The translations under genes were made by a program, and so were the position numbers. Of a DNA stretch of 54,240 nt, positions 25,768 to 34,817 are shown one piece after another. The stretch is from the NCBI GenBank assembly GCA_947450545.1, contig CANFVU010000006.1:1-54240 (forward strand), written 5' to 3'. The DNA comes from Actinomycetota bacterium (GTDB taxonomy: Bacteria; Actinomycetota; Actinomycetes; Nanopelagicales; Nanopelagicaceae). The notes beneath the pieces were generated by a model. That model searched no databases. It was not told the origin of the DNA and was given only the letters and a program-made list of their open reading frames with translations. Every line of letters begins with the position of its first letter. The stretch's first letter is position 1.

Positions 25768-26064
25768 ATGAGAAGACCGCTTGCTGTTATTGCACTTTCA
25801 TCGCTCTTGCTATTTCCCATGTCACTCTCCCTCCCTTCGAGTTTCGCTGCAGATCAAAGCCCGGTTGCTGCTGCGCCACAAGCTCAGGATCAAGAACAGG
25901 GTCAAGAATCTAACGAGCAGCTCGAGAAAAAACGTCCACGCCACCACGTCGATGAAGATCATGAAAATGGATTTGATTTCGTACAAATTGCTCTCGTCGG
26001 CGGAGCCGTTGTTATTGCTGCGGGATTGGCGTACCGCGCAGGCCGTCGCCGCCGCGACGCTTAA
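25768..26064 (+). CDS. small secreted-then-anchored membrane protein, unknown
   Basis: A 98-residue protein with a signal peptide (basic MRRP, hydrophobic core, likely cleavage after SFA), a Gln/Glu-rich middle, the stretch KKRPRHHVDEDHENG, and a C-terminal helix (about 72-90) ending in an Arg-rich tail. The expected topology is outside-middle, inside-tail. ATG 25768 has GAGAGGAG upstream. I recognise no family. The His/Asp/Glu cluster might bind metal; that is speculation. Confidence 0.7.
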   Translation: MRRPLAVIALSSLLLFPMSLSLPSSFAADQSPVAAAPQAQDQEQGQESNEQLEKKRPRHHVDEDHENGFDFVQIALVGGAVVIAAGLAYRAGRRRRDA

Positions 26065-26091
26065 ATCCTCTCAATCCTTTTAACTCACTCA

Positions 26092-26215
26092 CCTTTCTGC
26101 TAACTTTGCGTTGCCCGCAAGGGTGAAGTGAGTCAGAGCGAAGTCCGGTGTAATTCCGGCGCTGTCCCGCAACTGTAAAGATTGATTATCAATCTGAGCC
26201 AGGTCGCCTCTTCTC
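26092..26215 (+). promoter_or_regulatory. cobalamin riboswitch aptamer
   Basis: The conserved core is clear: GGGTGAAG, AGCGAAGTCCGGTGTAATT, then GCGCTGTCCCGCAACTGT, and the B12-box-like GAGCCAGGTCGCC (26196-26208). It binds a cobalamin and controls the btuFCD genes. Boundaries are approximate. The downstream region to 26316 is the expression platform, including CCGACCT/AGGTCGG and AAAGGAA/TTCCTTT hairpins. Confidence 0.93.
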
Positions 26216-26288
26216 AATTCGATGTATCCGACCTCGGAGGAAGGTCGGGCCACAAAAGGAAGAGATTCCTTTGAAAGCCCACACCTTT

Positions 26289-26316
26289 CTCCCTCAAAGT
26301 TTGAGGGAGTTTTTTT
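26289..26316 (+). terminator. riboswitch terminator that also contains the btuF ribosome-binding site
   Basis: CTCCCTCAA pairs with TTGAGGGAG (9 bp, loop AGT) followed by seven T. The 3' arm GAGGGAG is a Shine-Dalgarno and the btuF ATG follows the T run directly, 7 bases away. Confidence 0.85.
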
Positions 26317-27177
26317 ATGCTTAAGAAGTATCTCGTTTTTCTGCCGACCGTTGCCTTGATAGCAGGGTTGGCAAACGTGGCCCCGCAAGCCCAAGCAACA
26401 TCAACGCCTCATCGAATCGTTTCGTTATCACCTTCTGCGACAGAAGATCTCTTTGCTATCGGAGCTGGTTCGCAAGTGATTGCTGTAGATCAACTATCTA
26501 ATTTTCCAACAAGCGCACCGGTTTCAAAACTCGACGCTTTCACTCCGAACGTTGAAGCGATTGCTGCGTACAAACCTGATCTCGTTGTTCTCAATTCTGG
26601 AGCGACCAAGGCGCAGTCCATTAAAGTTGCTTTAAACAAATTGAAAATCAAAGTCTATTTTGAAACAGCACCTGATGACATCAACGGTGCTTATAAGGAG
26701 ATTTCTGATCTTGGTTCATTGACTGGTAAAGGGACTGCTGCGAAAGCACTTATTCGCTCTATGAAAGCATCCATCAAGAAGTCCATCACTGCCGCGAAAA
26801 GGAAGAGCTCCTTGTCGTTCTATCACGAGCTTGATGACACCCTATATTCAGTGACCTCTGAAACTTTTATTGGCAAGGTTTACAAAGATTTCAATCTCAC
26901 AAATATCGCGGATGCTGCGGCCAAAGCCGACTCTTATGGATACCCACAATTAACACCGGAATATGTCGTTCAATCAAATCCAGCGCTGATTTTCCTCTCC
27001 GATGCGCAATATGGCACAACGGGTGCAAGTGTTGCAGCCCGTCCAGGTTGGTCGAATCTCAAAGCCGTTACCAGCAATCGCGTCATTCCGCTTCCGGAAG
27101 ACATTCCTTCGCGCTGGGGTCCTCGTTTGGTTGATTTCTATCAATTCGTTTCTACATCTATCCAAAACGTGAATTAG
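26317..27177 (+). CDS. btuF: cobalamin ABC transporter substrate-binding protein
   Basis: A 286-residue secreted binding protein. A signal peptide ends near PQAQA; then the helical-backbone (cluster III) fold begins with HRIVSLSPSATEDLFAIGAG, typical of BtuF and siderophore-binding proteins, with PDLVVLNSG further on. The cobalamin riboswitch directly upstream identifies the ligand as a corrinoid. The first gene of btuFCD; 12 bp to btuC. No lipobox cysteine is visible, so it is probably not a classical lipoprotein. Confidence 0.9.
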   Translation: MLKKYLVFLPTVALIAGLANVAPQAQATSTPHRIVSLSPSATEDLFAIGAGSQVIAVDQLSNFPTSAPVSKLDAFTPNVEAIAAYKPDLVVLNSGATKAQSIKVALNKLKIKVYFETAPDDINGAYKEISDLGSLTGKGTAAKALIRSMKASIKKSITAAKRKSSLSFYHELDDTLYSVTSETFIGKVYKDFNLTNIADAAAKADSYGYPQLTPEYVVQSNPALIFLSDAQYGTTGASVAARPGWSNLKAVTSNRVIPLPEDIPSRWGPRLVDFYQFVSTSIQNVN

Positions 27178-27189
27178 GAAGCGACTCCA

Positions 27190-28212
27190 ATGAACGAGAA
27201 GAAGCAAGCAAGCATCGGACAGATCTGGAATTGGAAGATCACTTTTGCCTGCGCGCTTTTTCTCGTTCTTGTTTCCATTCTCGCAATTAGCTTCGGTCCA
27301 ATCCATTTAGGTTTTATCGATATTGTGAAAACACTGATTGGGATGGACGGGCTACATGGCCAAGATCGAACAGTTCTCCTCGACCTACGACTTCCGCGAA
27401 TGCTGCTTGCAGCTCTTGTTGGTTGTGCGTTAGCTACTAGTGGCGCTGTCTATCAAACAGTATTTCGCAATCCCCTCGCCGATCCCTATCTCCTTGGAGC
27501 AGCGAGCGGCGCAGGCTTGGGAGCTACGATTGCTATTACAAATTCTGGCGGCGACATTTATGGGTTGTTACCAATCTTTTCATTCCTCGGAGCCACGCTC
27601 GCAGTGCTGACTTCGTTCTTTATCTCTGGAAAGTTTTTCGCTGAACCCAACACTCTTCTCCTTTCGGGAATTGCAGTTGGCTCCTTTGCTACTGCCGTCC
27701 AGACCTACCTCCAACAACGACATAGCAACGCTCTTCGCCCTGTTTACAACTGGATTCTTGGCGAATTAACTGTCGCGAATTGGAGCATTGTTAGTTGGTC
27801 ATCCATCTACATTCTCTCCTCTATCGCTGTTCTCATTTCTATTTCCAAGAAGCTCGATGGTCTCTTGCTCAGTGATGAAGAGTCTTTCTCTCTTGGAATT
27901 GATCCAAATAGATTGCGATTAATTGCTGTGGCAGCAGCAACGCTTGCAACAGCAACTGCGGTATCAGCCTCAGGATTGATTGGATTTGTTGGAATAGTTG
28001 TCCCGCATTTAGTTCGTGGTGTTACTCATCGAGTCACCAATAGATCGCTAGCAACCATCGCATTGGCTGGAGCAGCATTCCTTGTTCTTGCAGATTTAGG
28101 TGCTCGCAGTGTTCTCTCCCCCGCTGAACTTCCTATCGGAGTCATCACCGCCTTCGTTGGCGCTCCTTTCTTTCTATTTGTACTTCGCTCACGAAGGGTT
28201 ACTCATTCATGA
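27190..28212 (+). CDS. btuC: cobalamin ABC transporter permease
   Basis: A 340-residue FecCD-family permease with about ten membrane helices. LDLRLPRMLLAALVGCALA and FRNPLADPYLLGAASGAGLG are family motifs, and GLIGFVGIVVPHLVR is the cytoplasmic loop that docks the ATPase. Overlaps btuD by four bases (ATGA). Confidence 0.93.
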   Translation: MNEKKQASIGQIWNWKITFACALFLVLVSILAISFGPIHLGFIDIVKTLIGMDGLHGQDRTVLLDLRLPRMLLAALVGCALATSGAVYQTVFRNPLADPYLLGAASGAGLGATIAITNSGGDIYGLLPIFSFLGATLAVLTSFFISGKFFAEPNTLLLSGIAVGSFATAVQTYLQQRHSNALRPVYNWILGELTVANWSIVSWSSIYILSSIAVLISISKKLDGLLLSDEESFSLGIDPNRLRLIAVAAATLATATAVSASGLIGFVGIVVPHLVRGVTHRVTNRSLATIALAGAAFLVLADLGARSVLSPAELPIGVITAFVGAPFFLFVLRSRRVTHS

Positions 28213-28970
28213 TTAAAGTTTCCGATCTCACCGTCAAGCTTGGCGGCCAAACTATTCTCAATGACATTGAGCTGGAAATCCCCCATGGTCACTGGACATG
28301 TTTGGTGGGACCAAATGGTGCAGGCAAAACCACATTCCTAAAAGCGCTGCTCGGTGTACGGGAGTATTCGGGATCGCTTCAAGATAATGGTGTTGAAGTT
28401 TTCCGTAATCACAAACGCAATGTTGCTTTCGTCCCCCAACACCCTGAAATCCCACGGGGTATGACCGTTGCAGAATATGTTGCACTTGGACGCTCCAAGA
28501 TTGAAGGCTGGGGAAATGAATCAGCTGAAAGCCGCTCATTCATCGAAGAAGTACTGATTCAGACCCAGCTGTATGGAATGCACCAACGTCATGTCTCTCA
28601 ACTATCAGGCGGTGAGATGCAACGCGCACTGATTGCTCGCGCACTCGCCCAAGAACCACAATTGATTCTGCTCGATGAGCCAACATCTGCACTCGATTTG
28701 CACCATCAAATTTCAGTCCTCAACAATATTGAAATACTGAAAAGTCGCGGCGTGACAGTTATTTCAACGATGCATGACATTACTTTGGCAGCCATGTATG
28801 CCGAGCGCATCGTGGTGATGCATGATGGCAAAGTGCTCTTAGATGGGGCTGCTTCTGATGTTATTCATTCAACCGAGCTTCGCACTGCTTTTGATAACAG
28901 AATCAGTGTGTACACATTGGATAGCGGTCGCCCCGTAATTGTTGCTGCGAAGGATGAGTTCGAAAACTAA
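28209..28970 (+). CDS. btuD: cobalamin ABC transporter ATPase
   Basis: A 253-residue ATPase with Walker A GPNGAGKTT, signature LSGGEMQRALIARAL, Walker B LILLDEPTSAL and the switch His in STMHD. Powers import through BtuC. The stop overlaps the convergent gcvT by 4 bp and no terminator lies between. Confidence 0.94.
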   Translation: MIKVSDLTVKLGGQTILNDIELEIPHGHWTCLVGPNGAGKTTFLKALLGVREYSGSLQDNGVEVFRNHKRNVAFVPQHPEIPRGMTVAEYVALGRSKIEGWGNESAESRSFIEEVLIQTQLYGMHQRHVSQLSGGEMQRALIARALAQEPQLILLDEPTSALDLHHQISVLNNIEILKSRGVTVISTMHDITLAAMYAERIVVMHDGKVLLDGAASDVIHSTELRTAFDNRISVYTLDSGRPVIVAAKDEFEN

Positions 28971-30091
28971 CGAACGTGGGACTCCACAAAAGGAGTCTTC
29001 ACAACGTCTACATTGCTGACTCTTCCACGCACATCGATCGTGAGTTGATCGCCGATAGCAACGGATGTTGAAAGCAAAGCCAGCGCGATTCCGTTCTTAA
29101 GAGTTGGGGAAAATGTTCCGCTTGTTACTTCTCCAACAACATCTCCTGCTTGATTCATAACCTGCATTCCAGCGCGAGGAATTCCCCGGTCCAAAGATTT
29201 CAAACCTCGCAAACGACGGGTAAGGCCTGATGCTTTTTGAGCGAGCAGCGCTTGCTTGCCGTGGAAAGATTCCTTATCTAACGAAATCGCCCAGGAAGCA
29301 CTCGCTTCTAGCGGCGTGATATCGAGTGAGAGTTCATGTCCATGGAGTGGATAAGCCATCTCTGTTCGCAAAGTGTCGCGCGAGCCTAAACCGCAAACAC
29401 GACCGCCCAGTTGCGAAGCAGCAGCTACGAGCAACTCCCACACGGCACGTGTGGACTCCCATTGAGGAACTACTTCAAATCCAAATTCTCCGGTGTAGCC
29501 AGTGCGGCAAAAAATGACTTTGCCTAAATTCTCGTGGCCCGGAATAACAGCTTCTGTAAATTCGGTGTAATCCATATCTACCGAGACACCAATGAGTTCC
29601 AAGACTTTCTTCGACAACGGACCTTGGACTGCAAGTACGCCAAATTTCTTATGAATGTTTTCAACAGTTATTCCGGCAGGTGCAGCAGATTGAATAACAG
29701 CAAAGACATCACCACAGTTTGCTGCGTTTGGAATAAGAAAGAGATCATCATCCGACTTGCGATAGACAATTAAGTCATCAATGACTCCGCCTGTTTCGTT
29801 GCACAAAAGGTTGTATTGAGAACCACCTGTTGAAATTTTGGATAGATCGTTACTGACGATCGAGTTGAGAAATTCCACAGCGCCTGAGCCTTTGATGCTG
29901 ATTTTGCCAAGGTGGGACACATCGAATAAACCGACTTTTTCACGGACTGCGGCGTGCTCTGCGAGCACTCCTCCAGCCTGCTCTCCGACCATTACCTTGG
30001 GATATTCGATAGGCATATCCCATCCGCCAAAATCGGCCATCTTTGCATCAGCGTCAATATGCCATTGGTAGAGCGGTGAGGTGTTTTCCAT
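28967..30091 (-). CDS. gcvT: glycine cleavage system aminomethyltransferase (T protein)
   Basis: A 374-residue folate enzyme taking the aminomethyl group from lipoyl-GcvH to tetrahydrofolate. FDVSHLGKISIKG, the Asp in NDLSKIS, and CRTGYTGEFGFEV match the family. Other gcv genes are outside the window. TAAGTT at -12 to -7 from ATG 30091 indicates a leaderless mRNA. Confidence 0.94.
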   Translation of the reverse strand: MENTSPLYQWHIDADAKMADFGGWDMPIEYPKVMVGEQAGGVLAEHAAVREKVGLFDVSHLGKISIKGSGAVEFLNSIVSNDLSKISTGGSQYNLLCNETGGVIDDLIVYRKSDDDLFLIPNAANCGDVFAVIQSAAPAGITVENIHKKFGVLAVQGPLSKKVLELIGVSVDMDYTEFTEAVIPGHENLGKVIFCRTGYTGEFGFEVVPQWESTRAVWELLVAAASQLGGRVCGLGSRDTLRTEMAYPLHGHELSLDITPLEASASWAISLDKESFHGKQALLAQKASGLTRRLRGLKSLDRGIPRAGMQVMNQAGDVVGEVTSGTFSPTLKNGIALALLSTSVAIGDQLTIDVRGRVSNVDVVKTPFVESHVR

Positions 30092-30097
30092 ACTTGA

Positions 30098-30103
30098 AAC
30101 TTA
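30098..30103 (-). promoter_or_regulatory. -10 box of leaderless gcvT promoter
   Basis: TAAGTT on the minus strand at -12 to -7 from the gcvT ATG, within the 36-bp divergent gap to pepA. Confidence 0.55.
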
Positions 30104-30127
30104 TCAAATGAATGAGAAGATTCCTCA

Positions 30128-31600
30128 ATGGCAACCCTTAAAGCATCAGATAAGCAAACAGCAGATATTCTCGTTATCGGACTTTCCGCGAAAGATGGAA
30201 AGCTCACAATCGAGTCCGGTTCTGCCTCAATTAATTCACGCTCTCTTTTGGCATCCCTCGAAGATATGGGCGCTACAGGTAAAGCCGATGAAGTTCTCAA
30301 GATTCCATTTACTTCTCCACGACTGATCGTCACAACCGGTCTTGGTGAAAGTGCTTCTGATTATTCTGGCGAGAAACTTCGCCGCGCAGCAGGTGCTGCT
30401 ACTCGCTCACTGGGTTCCCACAAATCTGCTGACTTCGCTCTGCCTCACCGCAACACTGCCCAATTCGCAGCGATTGCCGAAGGCGTAGCAATTGGCGCTT
30501 ACAACTTTACAGATTTCCGTGGAAGCACGATGAAAGATCAAAAAGCCCCACTCTCCTCTGCCACCATTATTTCTAAAATTGGATCAACGGCCGAAGCGAA
30601 AGCTGCTTTGAAGCGCGCGGAAATCGTTGCACATTACACACATCTGGTTCGCGATCTTGTTAATACTCCCCCAAGCCATCTCACACCAGCTTCGTTTAGC
30701 GAAGATATGAAAAAGCGCGCGACAAAATTGAAACTCAAGAGTGAGATTTACACTCACACCGCTTTGAAGAGTAAGGGTTTTGGTGGAATCACAGGCGTCG
30801 GACAAGGTTCTGCAAATCCTCCACGTCTTTTCCATATCTCTTATTCACCAGCGAAGCCAAAAGCTCGCATCGCACTTGTAGGTAAGGGAATTACTTTTGA
30901 TAGCGGTGGCCTTGCACTAAAGCCAGCTGCCGGTATGGAAGCTATGAAGAGCGATATGGCTGGAGCTGCTGCCATTGTTGCAACGATTCTTGCTGCTGCA
31001 GAGTTGAAACTTCCTGTTGCAATTGATGGCTGGGCAGCTCTCGCTGAAAATATGGTGAGCGATACTGCGCAACGTCCTAGCGATGTCATCACAATTTACG
31101 GTGGCAAGACAATCGAAGTACTCAACCCTGATGCTGAAGGTCGCCTTGTCATGGCAGATGCACTTGTAAAGGCTCAAGAAGTTGGCACAAAAGCTGGTGG
31201 ACTCGACGCTTTGATCGATGTTGCAACTCTCACCGGCGCCCAAGGAATTGCTCTCGGAACTCGCACCAGCGCAGTCATGACAAATAATGAAGCTCTCTCT
31301 GAAAAGTTCATCGATGCGACACAACTCAGCGGAGAACTTTTCTGGCCAATGCCATTGCCTGAAGAACTCAGAAGCTCCCTTGATTCTCCGATTGCCGATA
31401 TGGCAAATATTGGCGATCGCCAAGGTGGAATGTTGGTAGCAGGTCTCTTCCTCAAGGAATTTGTCGAACCCACAACTCCGTGGCTCCATCTGGATATCGC
31501 CTTCCCTGCCTTCAATGAGCGGGCACCACATGGTTACACCTCAGTAGGGGGAACGGGAGTCGCTCTTCGCTCGATTCTCACCCTTCTCGAGTCGTTTTAG
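30128..31600 (+). CDS. pepA: leucyl aminopeptidase (M17)
   Basis: A 490-residue cytosolic metallopeptidase. The di-metal site is visible in GKGITFDSGGLALKP and NPDAEGRLVMADAL; the latter is NTDAEGRL in most homologues, so Thr is Pro here. KSDMAGAA and LTGAQ complete the core. It cleaves N-terminal residues from peptides in protein turnover. Same position as Rv2213. Confidence 0.94.
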   Translation: MATLKASDKQTADILVIGLSAKDGKLTIESGSASINSRSLLASLEDMGATGKADEVLKIPFTSPRLIVTTGLGESASDYSGEKLRRAAGAATRSLGSHKSADFALPHRNTAQFAAIAEGVAIGAYNFTDFRGSTMKDQKAPLSSATIISKIGSTAEAKAALKRAEIVAHYTHLVRDLVNTPPSHLTPASFSEDMKKRATKLKLKSEIYTHTALKSKGFGGITGVGQGSANPPRLFHISYSPAKPKARIALVGKGITFDSGGLALKPAAGMEAMKSDMAGAAAIVATILAAAELKLPVAIDGWAALAENMVSDTAQRPSDVITIYGGKTIEVLNPDAEGRLVMADALVKAQEVGTKAGGLDALIDVATLTGAQGIALGTRTSAVMTNNEALSEKFIDATQLSGELFWPMPLPEELRSSLDSPIADMANIGDRQGGMLVAGLFLKEFVEPTTPWLHLDIAFPAFNERAPHGYTSVGGTGVALRSILTLLESF

Positions 31601-31730
31601 CGCGTAACCCTGTAACTGTTCCCACACTTCTCGATCTCTCTGTGGCATAAAGCCAGCGTGAAATCGTGGCAAGATTGGTCTGTTCGATCGGGCTCTCAAG
31701 CCTTGTTCGACCAGACTGAAGGGTGATGGA
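31601..31730 (+). other. intergenic region with inverted repeats before lpd
   Basis: Within 31676-31713, TGGTC and GACCA flank GGCT-ctca-AGCC, and TGTTCGA occurs twice (31681-31687, 31704-31710). This may be the operator or leader of lpd-sucB. GAAGGG at 31718-31723 is the lpd ribosome-binding site. Confidence 0.35.
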
Positions 31731-33098
31731 GTGACTGAGTTTGATGTTCTGATTCTTGGCGGCGGTTCTGGCGGGTATGCGTGTGCGCTGCGTGCCTCTC
31801 AACTTGGCCTCAACGTAGCTCTCATCGAGCAAGACAAACTTGGCGGAACATGTCTGCATCGCGGCTGTATACCTACCAAAGCTCTCCTTCACGCAGGTGA
31901 AGTTGCAGATAGCACTCGTCACGCTGCTGAATTTGGAGTCAACGCACAACTCAACGGCATCGATATGAACGCTGTTAATTCATATAAAGATGGCGTCATC
32001 TCAAAGTTGCATAAAGGTTTACAAGGTCTCGTTAAATCTCGAAACGTCACATATATCGAAGGTCATGGTCGACTTGTTGCTCCTAATGCAATTGAAGTCA
32101 ACGGCGTTCGTTACACCGGAAAGAACATTGTTCTCGCAACAGGTTCATACCCGCGCACACTTCCAGGACTTGAAATTGATGGTAATCGCATCATCACTAG
32201 TGATCAAGCTTTGAACATGAACTACATTCCGAATACTGCAATCGTTCTCGGTGGCGGAGTTATTGGATGCGAATTTGCATCTGTATGGAAATCTTTTGGC
32301 GCAGACGTCACCATCGTTGAAGGTCTTCCACGACTTGTTGCACTTGAAGATGAATCATCGAGCAAGCAGCTTGAGCGCGCTTTCCGCAAGCGCGGCATTA
32401 AGTTTGAAGTAGGAACTCGTTTCCAATCGGCTACCACAAGCGAGAGCGGCGTAACTGTTACTCTCGAAAACGGAACTCAATTCACAGCCGATGTCTTGCT
32501 CGTTGCAGTGGGACGTGGCCCAGTCACAGACAACATTGGTTATCAAGAACAAGGCCTCACCATGGACCGCGGCTACCTCATTGTTGATGACAAGTGCCGC
32601 ACCAATCTTCCTGGAGTCTTTGCTGTTGGAGACATCATTCCTACTCTCCAACTCGCACACGTCGGGTTTGCTGAAGGAATCCTCGTTGCTGAAGAGATTG
32701 CTGGACAAAATCCGCGTCCGATTAACTATGACGGTGTTCCACGCGTTACATACTCAGATCCAGAAGTTGCATCCGTTGGTCTCACAACTGCAGTTGCGAA
32801 AGAACGTGGACATGACGTTGTAGAACTCAATTACGACCTCGCTGGAAACGGAAAAGCAAATATTCTCAAGACAGCTGGCTCAGTAAAGCTTGTTGCGGAG
32901 AAGAACGGTCCGGTTCTAGGAATTCATATGGTCGGAGCGCGCGTCGGTGAACTTCTTGCTGAAGCACAACTTATTTTCAACTGGGAAGCAGAAGCTTCTG
33001 ATGTTGCACAATTGATTCACGCCCACCCAACACTTTCTGAAGCTGTTGGCGAAGCACATCTGGCACTTGCAGGAAAACCTCTTCACGCACACGGTTAA
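31731..33098 (+). CDS. lpd: dihydrolipoyl dehydrogenase (E3)
   Basis: A 455-residue flavoenzyme reoxidising dihydrolipoyl groups of 2-oxo acid dehydrogenases and the glycine cleavage system. FAD motif LGGGSGGYACALRA, redox pair GGTCLHRGCIPTK, NAD motif LGGGVIGCE and C-terminal HAHPTLSEAVGEA with catalytic His are present. GTG 31731 with GAAGGG seven bases upstream is the start. 21 bp to sucB. Confidence 0.95.
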   Translation: MTEFDVLILGGGSGGYACALRASQLGLNVALIEQDKLGGTCLHRGCIPTKALLHAGEVADSTRHAAEFGVNAQLNGIDMNAVNSYKDGVISKLHKGLQGLVKSRNVTYIEGHGRLVAPNAIEVNGVRYTGKNIVLATGSYPRTLPGLEIDGNRIITSDQALNMNYIPNTAIVLGGGVIGCEFASVWKSFGADVTIVEGLPRLVALEDESSSKQLERAFRKRGIKFEVGTRFQSATTSESGVTVTLENGTQFTADVLLVAVGRGPVTDNIGYQEQGLTMDRGYLIVDDKCRTNLPGVFAVGDIIPTLQLAHVGFAEGILVAEEIAGQNPRPINYDGVPRVTYSDPEVASVGLTTAVAKERGHDVVELNYDLAGNGKANILKTAGSVKLVAEKNGPVLGIHMVGARVGELLAEAQLIFNWEAEASDVAQLIHAHPTLSEAVGEAHLALAGKPLHAHG

Positions 33099-33119
33099 AA
33101 CTAGTAAATAGGAGTAGCA

Positions 33120-34814
33120 ATGACATTCTCAGTAACGATGCCTGCACTTGGTGAAAGCGTCACCGAAGGCACAGTCACGCGCTGGCTTAAGTCAGAAGGC
33201 GAAACCGTTGCGATTGATGAGCCACTTCTTGAAGTGTCGACCGACAAAGTTGATACCGAGATTCCTTCACCTGTTGCAGGTGTTGTTCAAAAGATTGTTG
33301 TCGCAGTGGATTCCACTGTTGCAGTCGGTGCTGAATTAGCAATCATTGCTGAATCTGGAAGTAGTTCACAACCACAAGCAGCAGCACCAGTTGTCTCTGC
33401 ACCAACACCACCTCCTCCTCCAGCACCTGTAACTCCACCGCCAGCACCGGCTCCCGTAACTCCCCCACCAGCACCTGCAGCACCTGCAGCACCTGCAGCA
33501 CCTGCAGCTTCATCTGCTGGCGTTGTTGTCACGATGCCTGCTCTCGGTGAATCAGTTACTGAAGGAACTGTCACGCGTTGGTTGAAGAACGTTGGCGATC
33601 TTATTTCGGTAGATGAACCGCTTCTTGAAGTTTCTACAGATAAAGTCGATACAGAAATTCCTTCACCAGCTGCAGGAACAATTCTTGCTATCGATGTTCC
33701 CGTTGATTCCACTGTTCCCGTTGGCGCGCGACTCGCATTGATTGGCTCATCCGGAAGCGTGGCTCCAGCGCCAGTTGCTCCAGCTCCTGTAGCACCAGCT
33801 CCTGTAGCACCAGCTCCAGTGGCTCCTGCACCAGTGGCACCAGCCCCTGTTGCACCAGCTCCAGCTCAACCTGTTGCAGTAAGTGCAACCTCTGATGCTT
33901 ATGTCACTCCTATTGTTCGCAAACTTGCTGCAGAAAATGGCGTTGATCTTTCACGCATTCAAGGCACGGGTGTTGGCGGAAGAATTCGTAAGGAAGATGT
34001 TCTTGCTGCTGCAGTTCGACCAGCAACTCCTGTAGCTGCTGCTCCTGCCGCAACCGCTCCATCTGCTGCAAAGCCAGCTGCTGTTGCAGTCTCTCCACTT
34101 CGTGGCACGACTGTTCAGATGTCTCGCCTTCGTAAAGTTATCGCTGAGCGAATGGTTGAATCCCTTCAGGTCAGCGCACAACTAACAACAGTTGTTGAAG
34201 TTGATGTCACTCGCATTGCACGTTTGCGCGATAAGTCCAAGCAATCATTTGAAGAGCGCGAAGGAGTGAAACTTTCCTTCCTTCCATTCTTTGCTGTGGC
34301 TGTTTGTGAAGCTCTCAAGCAACACCCTGTTCTCAATTCATCTGTGACTGGTGATCAAATTACCTATCATGGCGCTGAGCACCTTGGCGTAGCAGTAGAT
34401 ACTGAAAAGGGTCTGCTTGTTCCTGTCATCCGCGATGCTGGAGATCTCAACATGGGTGGCATTGCTCGTCGCATTGCAGATGTTGCAGAACGTACTCGCA
34501 CTAACAAGATCACGCCGGATGAACTCGGTGGCGGAACATTTACTCTTACAAATACCGGAAGCCGTGGAGCTCTCTTCGATACGCCAATCATCAATCAACC
34601 TCAGGTTGCGATTCTTGGTCTTGGTGCCGTCGTGAAGCGCCCAGTCGTTGTGAAGTCCGAAGATGGCGGAGAAACAATTGCTATTCGTTCCATGGTGTAT
34701 CTCGCACTCTCATACGATCACCGAATCGTTGATGGTGCTGATGCAGCACGCTTCCTTGTCACTTTGAAAGAACGCCTCGAAGCAGGTCAATTCGAATCTG
34801 ATTTAGGACTCTAA
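33120..34814 (+). CDS. sucB: 2-oxoglutarate dehydrogenase E2, dihydrolipoamide succinyltransferase
   Basis: A 564-residue E2 with two lipoyl domains, lipoylated at Lys43 and Lys175 (both in [14 protein letters not shown]), joined by Pro/Ala-rich linkers, then an E3-binding domain (about 261-296) and the acyltransferase core ending in DHRIVDG (His534, Asp538). Two lipoyl domains with VAPAP linkers match the actinobacterial protein called SucB or DlaT, which can serve pyruvate and 2-oxoglutarate dehydrogenases; the acyl group is not certain. GGAG lies nine bases before the ATG. The epimerase gene follows after three bases. Confidence 0.93.
   Translation: MTFSVTMPALGESVTEGTVTRWLKSEGETVAIDEPLLEVSTDKVDTEIPSPVAGVVQKIVVAVDSTVAVGAELAIIAESGSSSQPQAAAPVVSAPTPPPPPAPVTPPPAPAPVTPPPAPAAPAAPAAPAASSAGVVVTMPALGESVTEGTVTRWLKNVGDLISVDEPLLEVSTDKVDTEIPSPAAGTILAIDVPVDSTVPVGARLALIGSSGSVAPAPVAPAPVAPAPVAPAPVAPAPVAPAPVAPAPAQPVAVSATSDAYVTPIVRKLAAENGVDLSRIQGTGVGGRIRKEDVLAAAVRPATPVAAAPAATAPSAAKPAAVAVSPLRGTTVQMSRLRKVIAERMVESLQVSAQLTTVVEVDVTRIARLRDKSKQSFEEREGVKLSFLPFFAVAVCEALKQHPVLNSSVTGDQITYHGAEHLGVAVDTEKGLLVPVIRDAGDLNMGGIARRIADVAERTRTNKITPDELGGGTFTLTNTGSRGALFDTPIINQPQVAILGLGAVVKRPVVVKSEDGGETIAIRSMVYLALSYDHRIVDGADAARFLVTLKERLEAGQFESDLGL
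33759..33863 (+). repeat. seven 15-bp units encoding VAPAP linker in sucB
   Basis: Seven consecutive VAPAP pentapeptides form the flexible arm after the second lipoyl domain. Third-base changes between units show that the protein repeat is kept while the DNA has drifted. Confidence 0.9.
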
Positions 34815-34817
34815 TTC

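Noticed and set aside
33287-33888. Repetitive sequence that might be a tandem DNA repeat array or CRISPR
   Set aside because: It encodes Pro/Ala linkers of SucB in frame; units are 15 bp with codon drift and no spacers.
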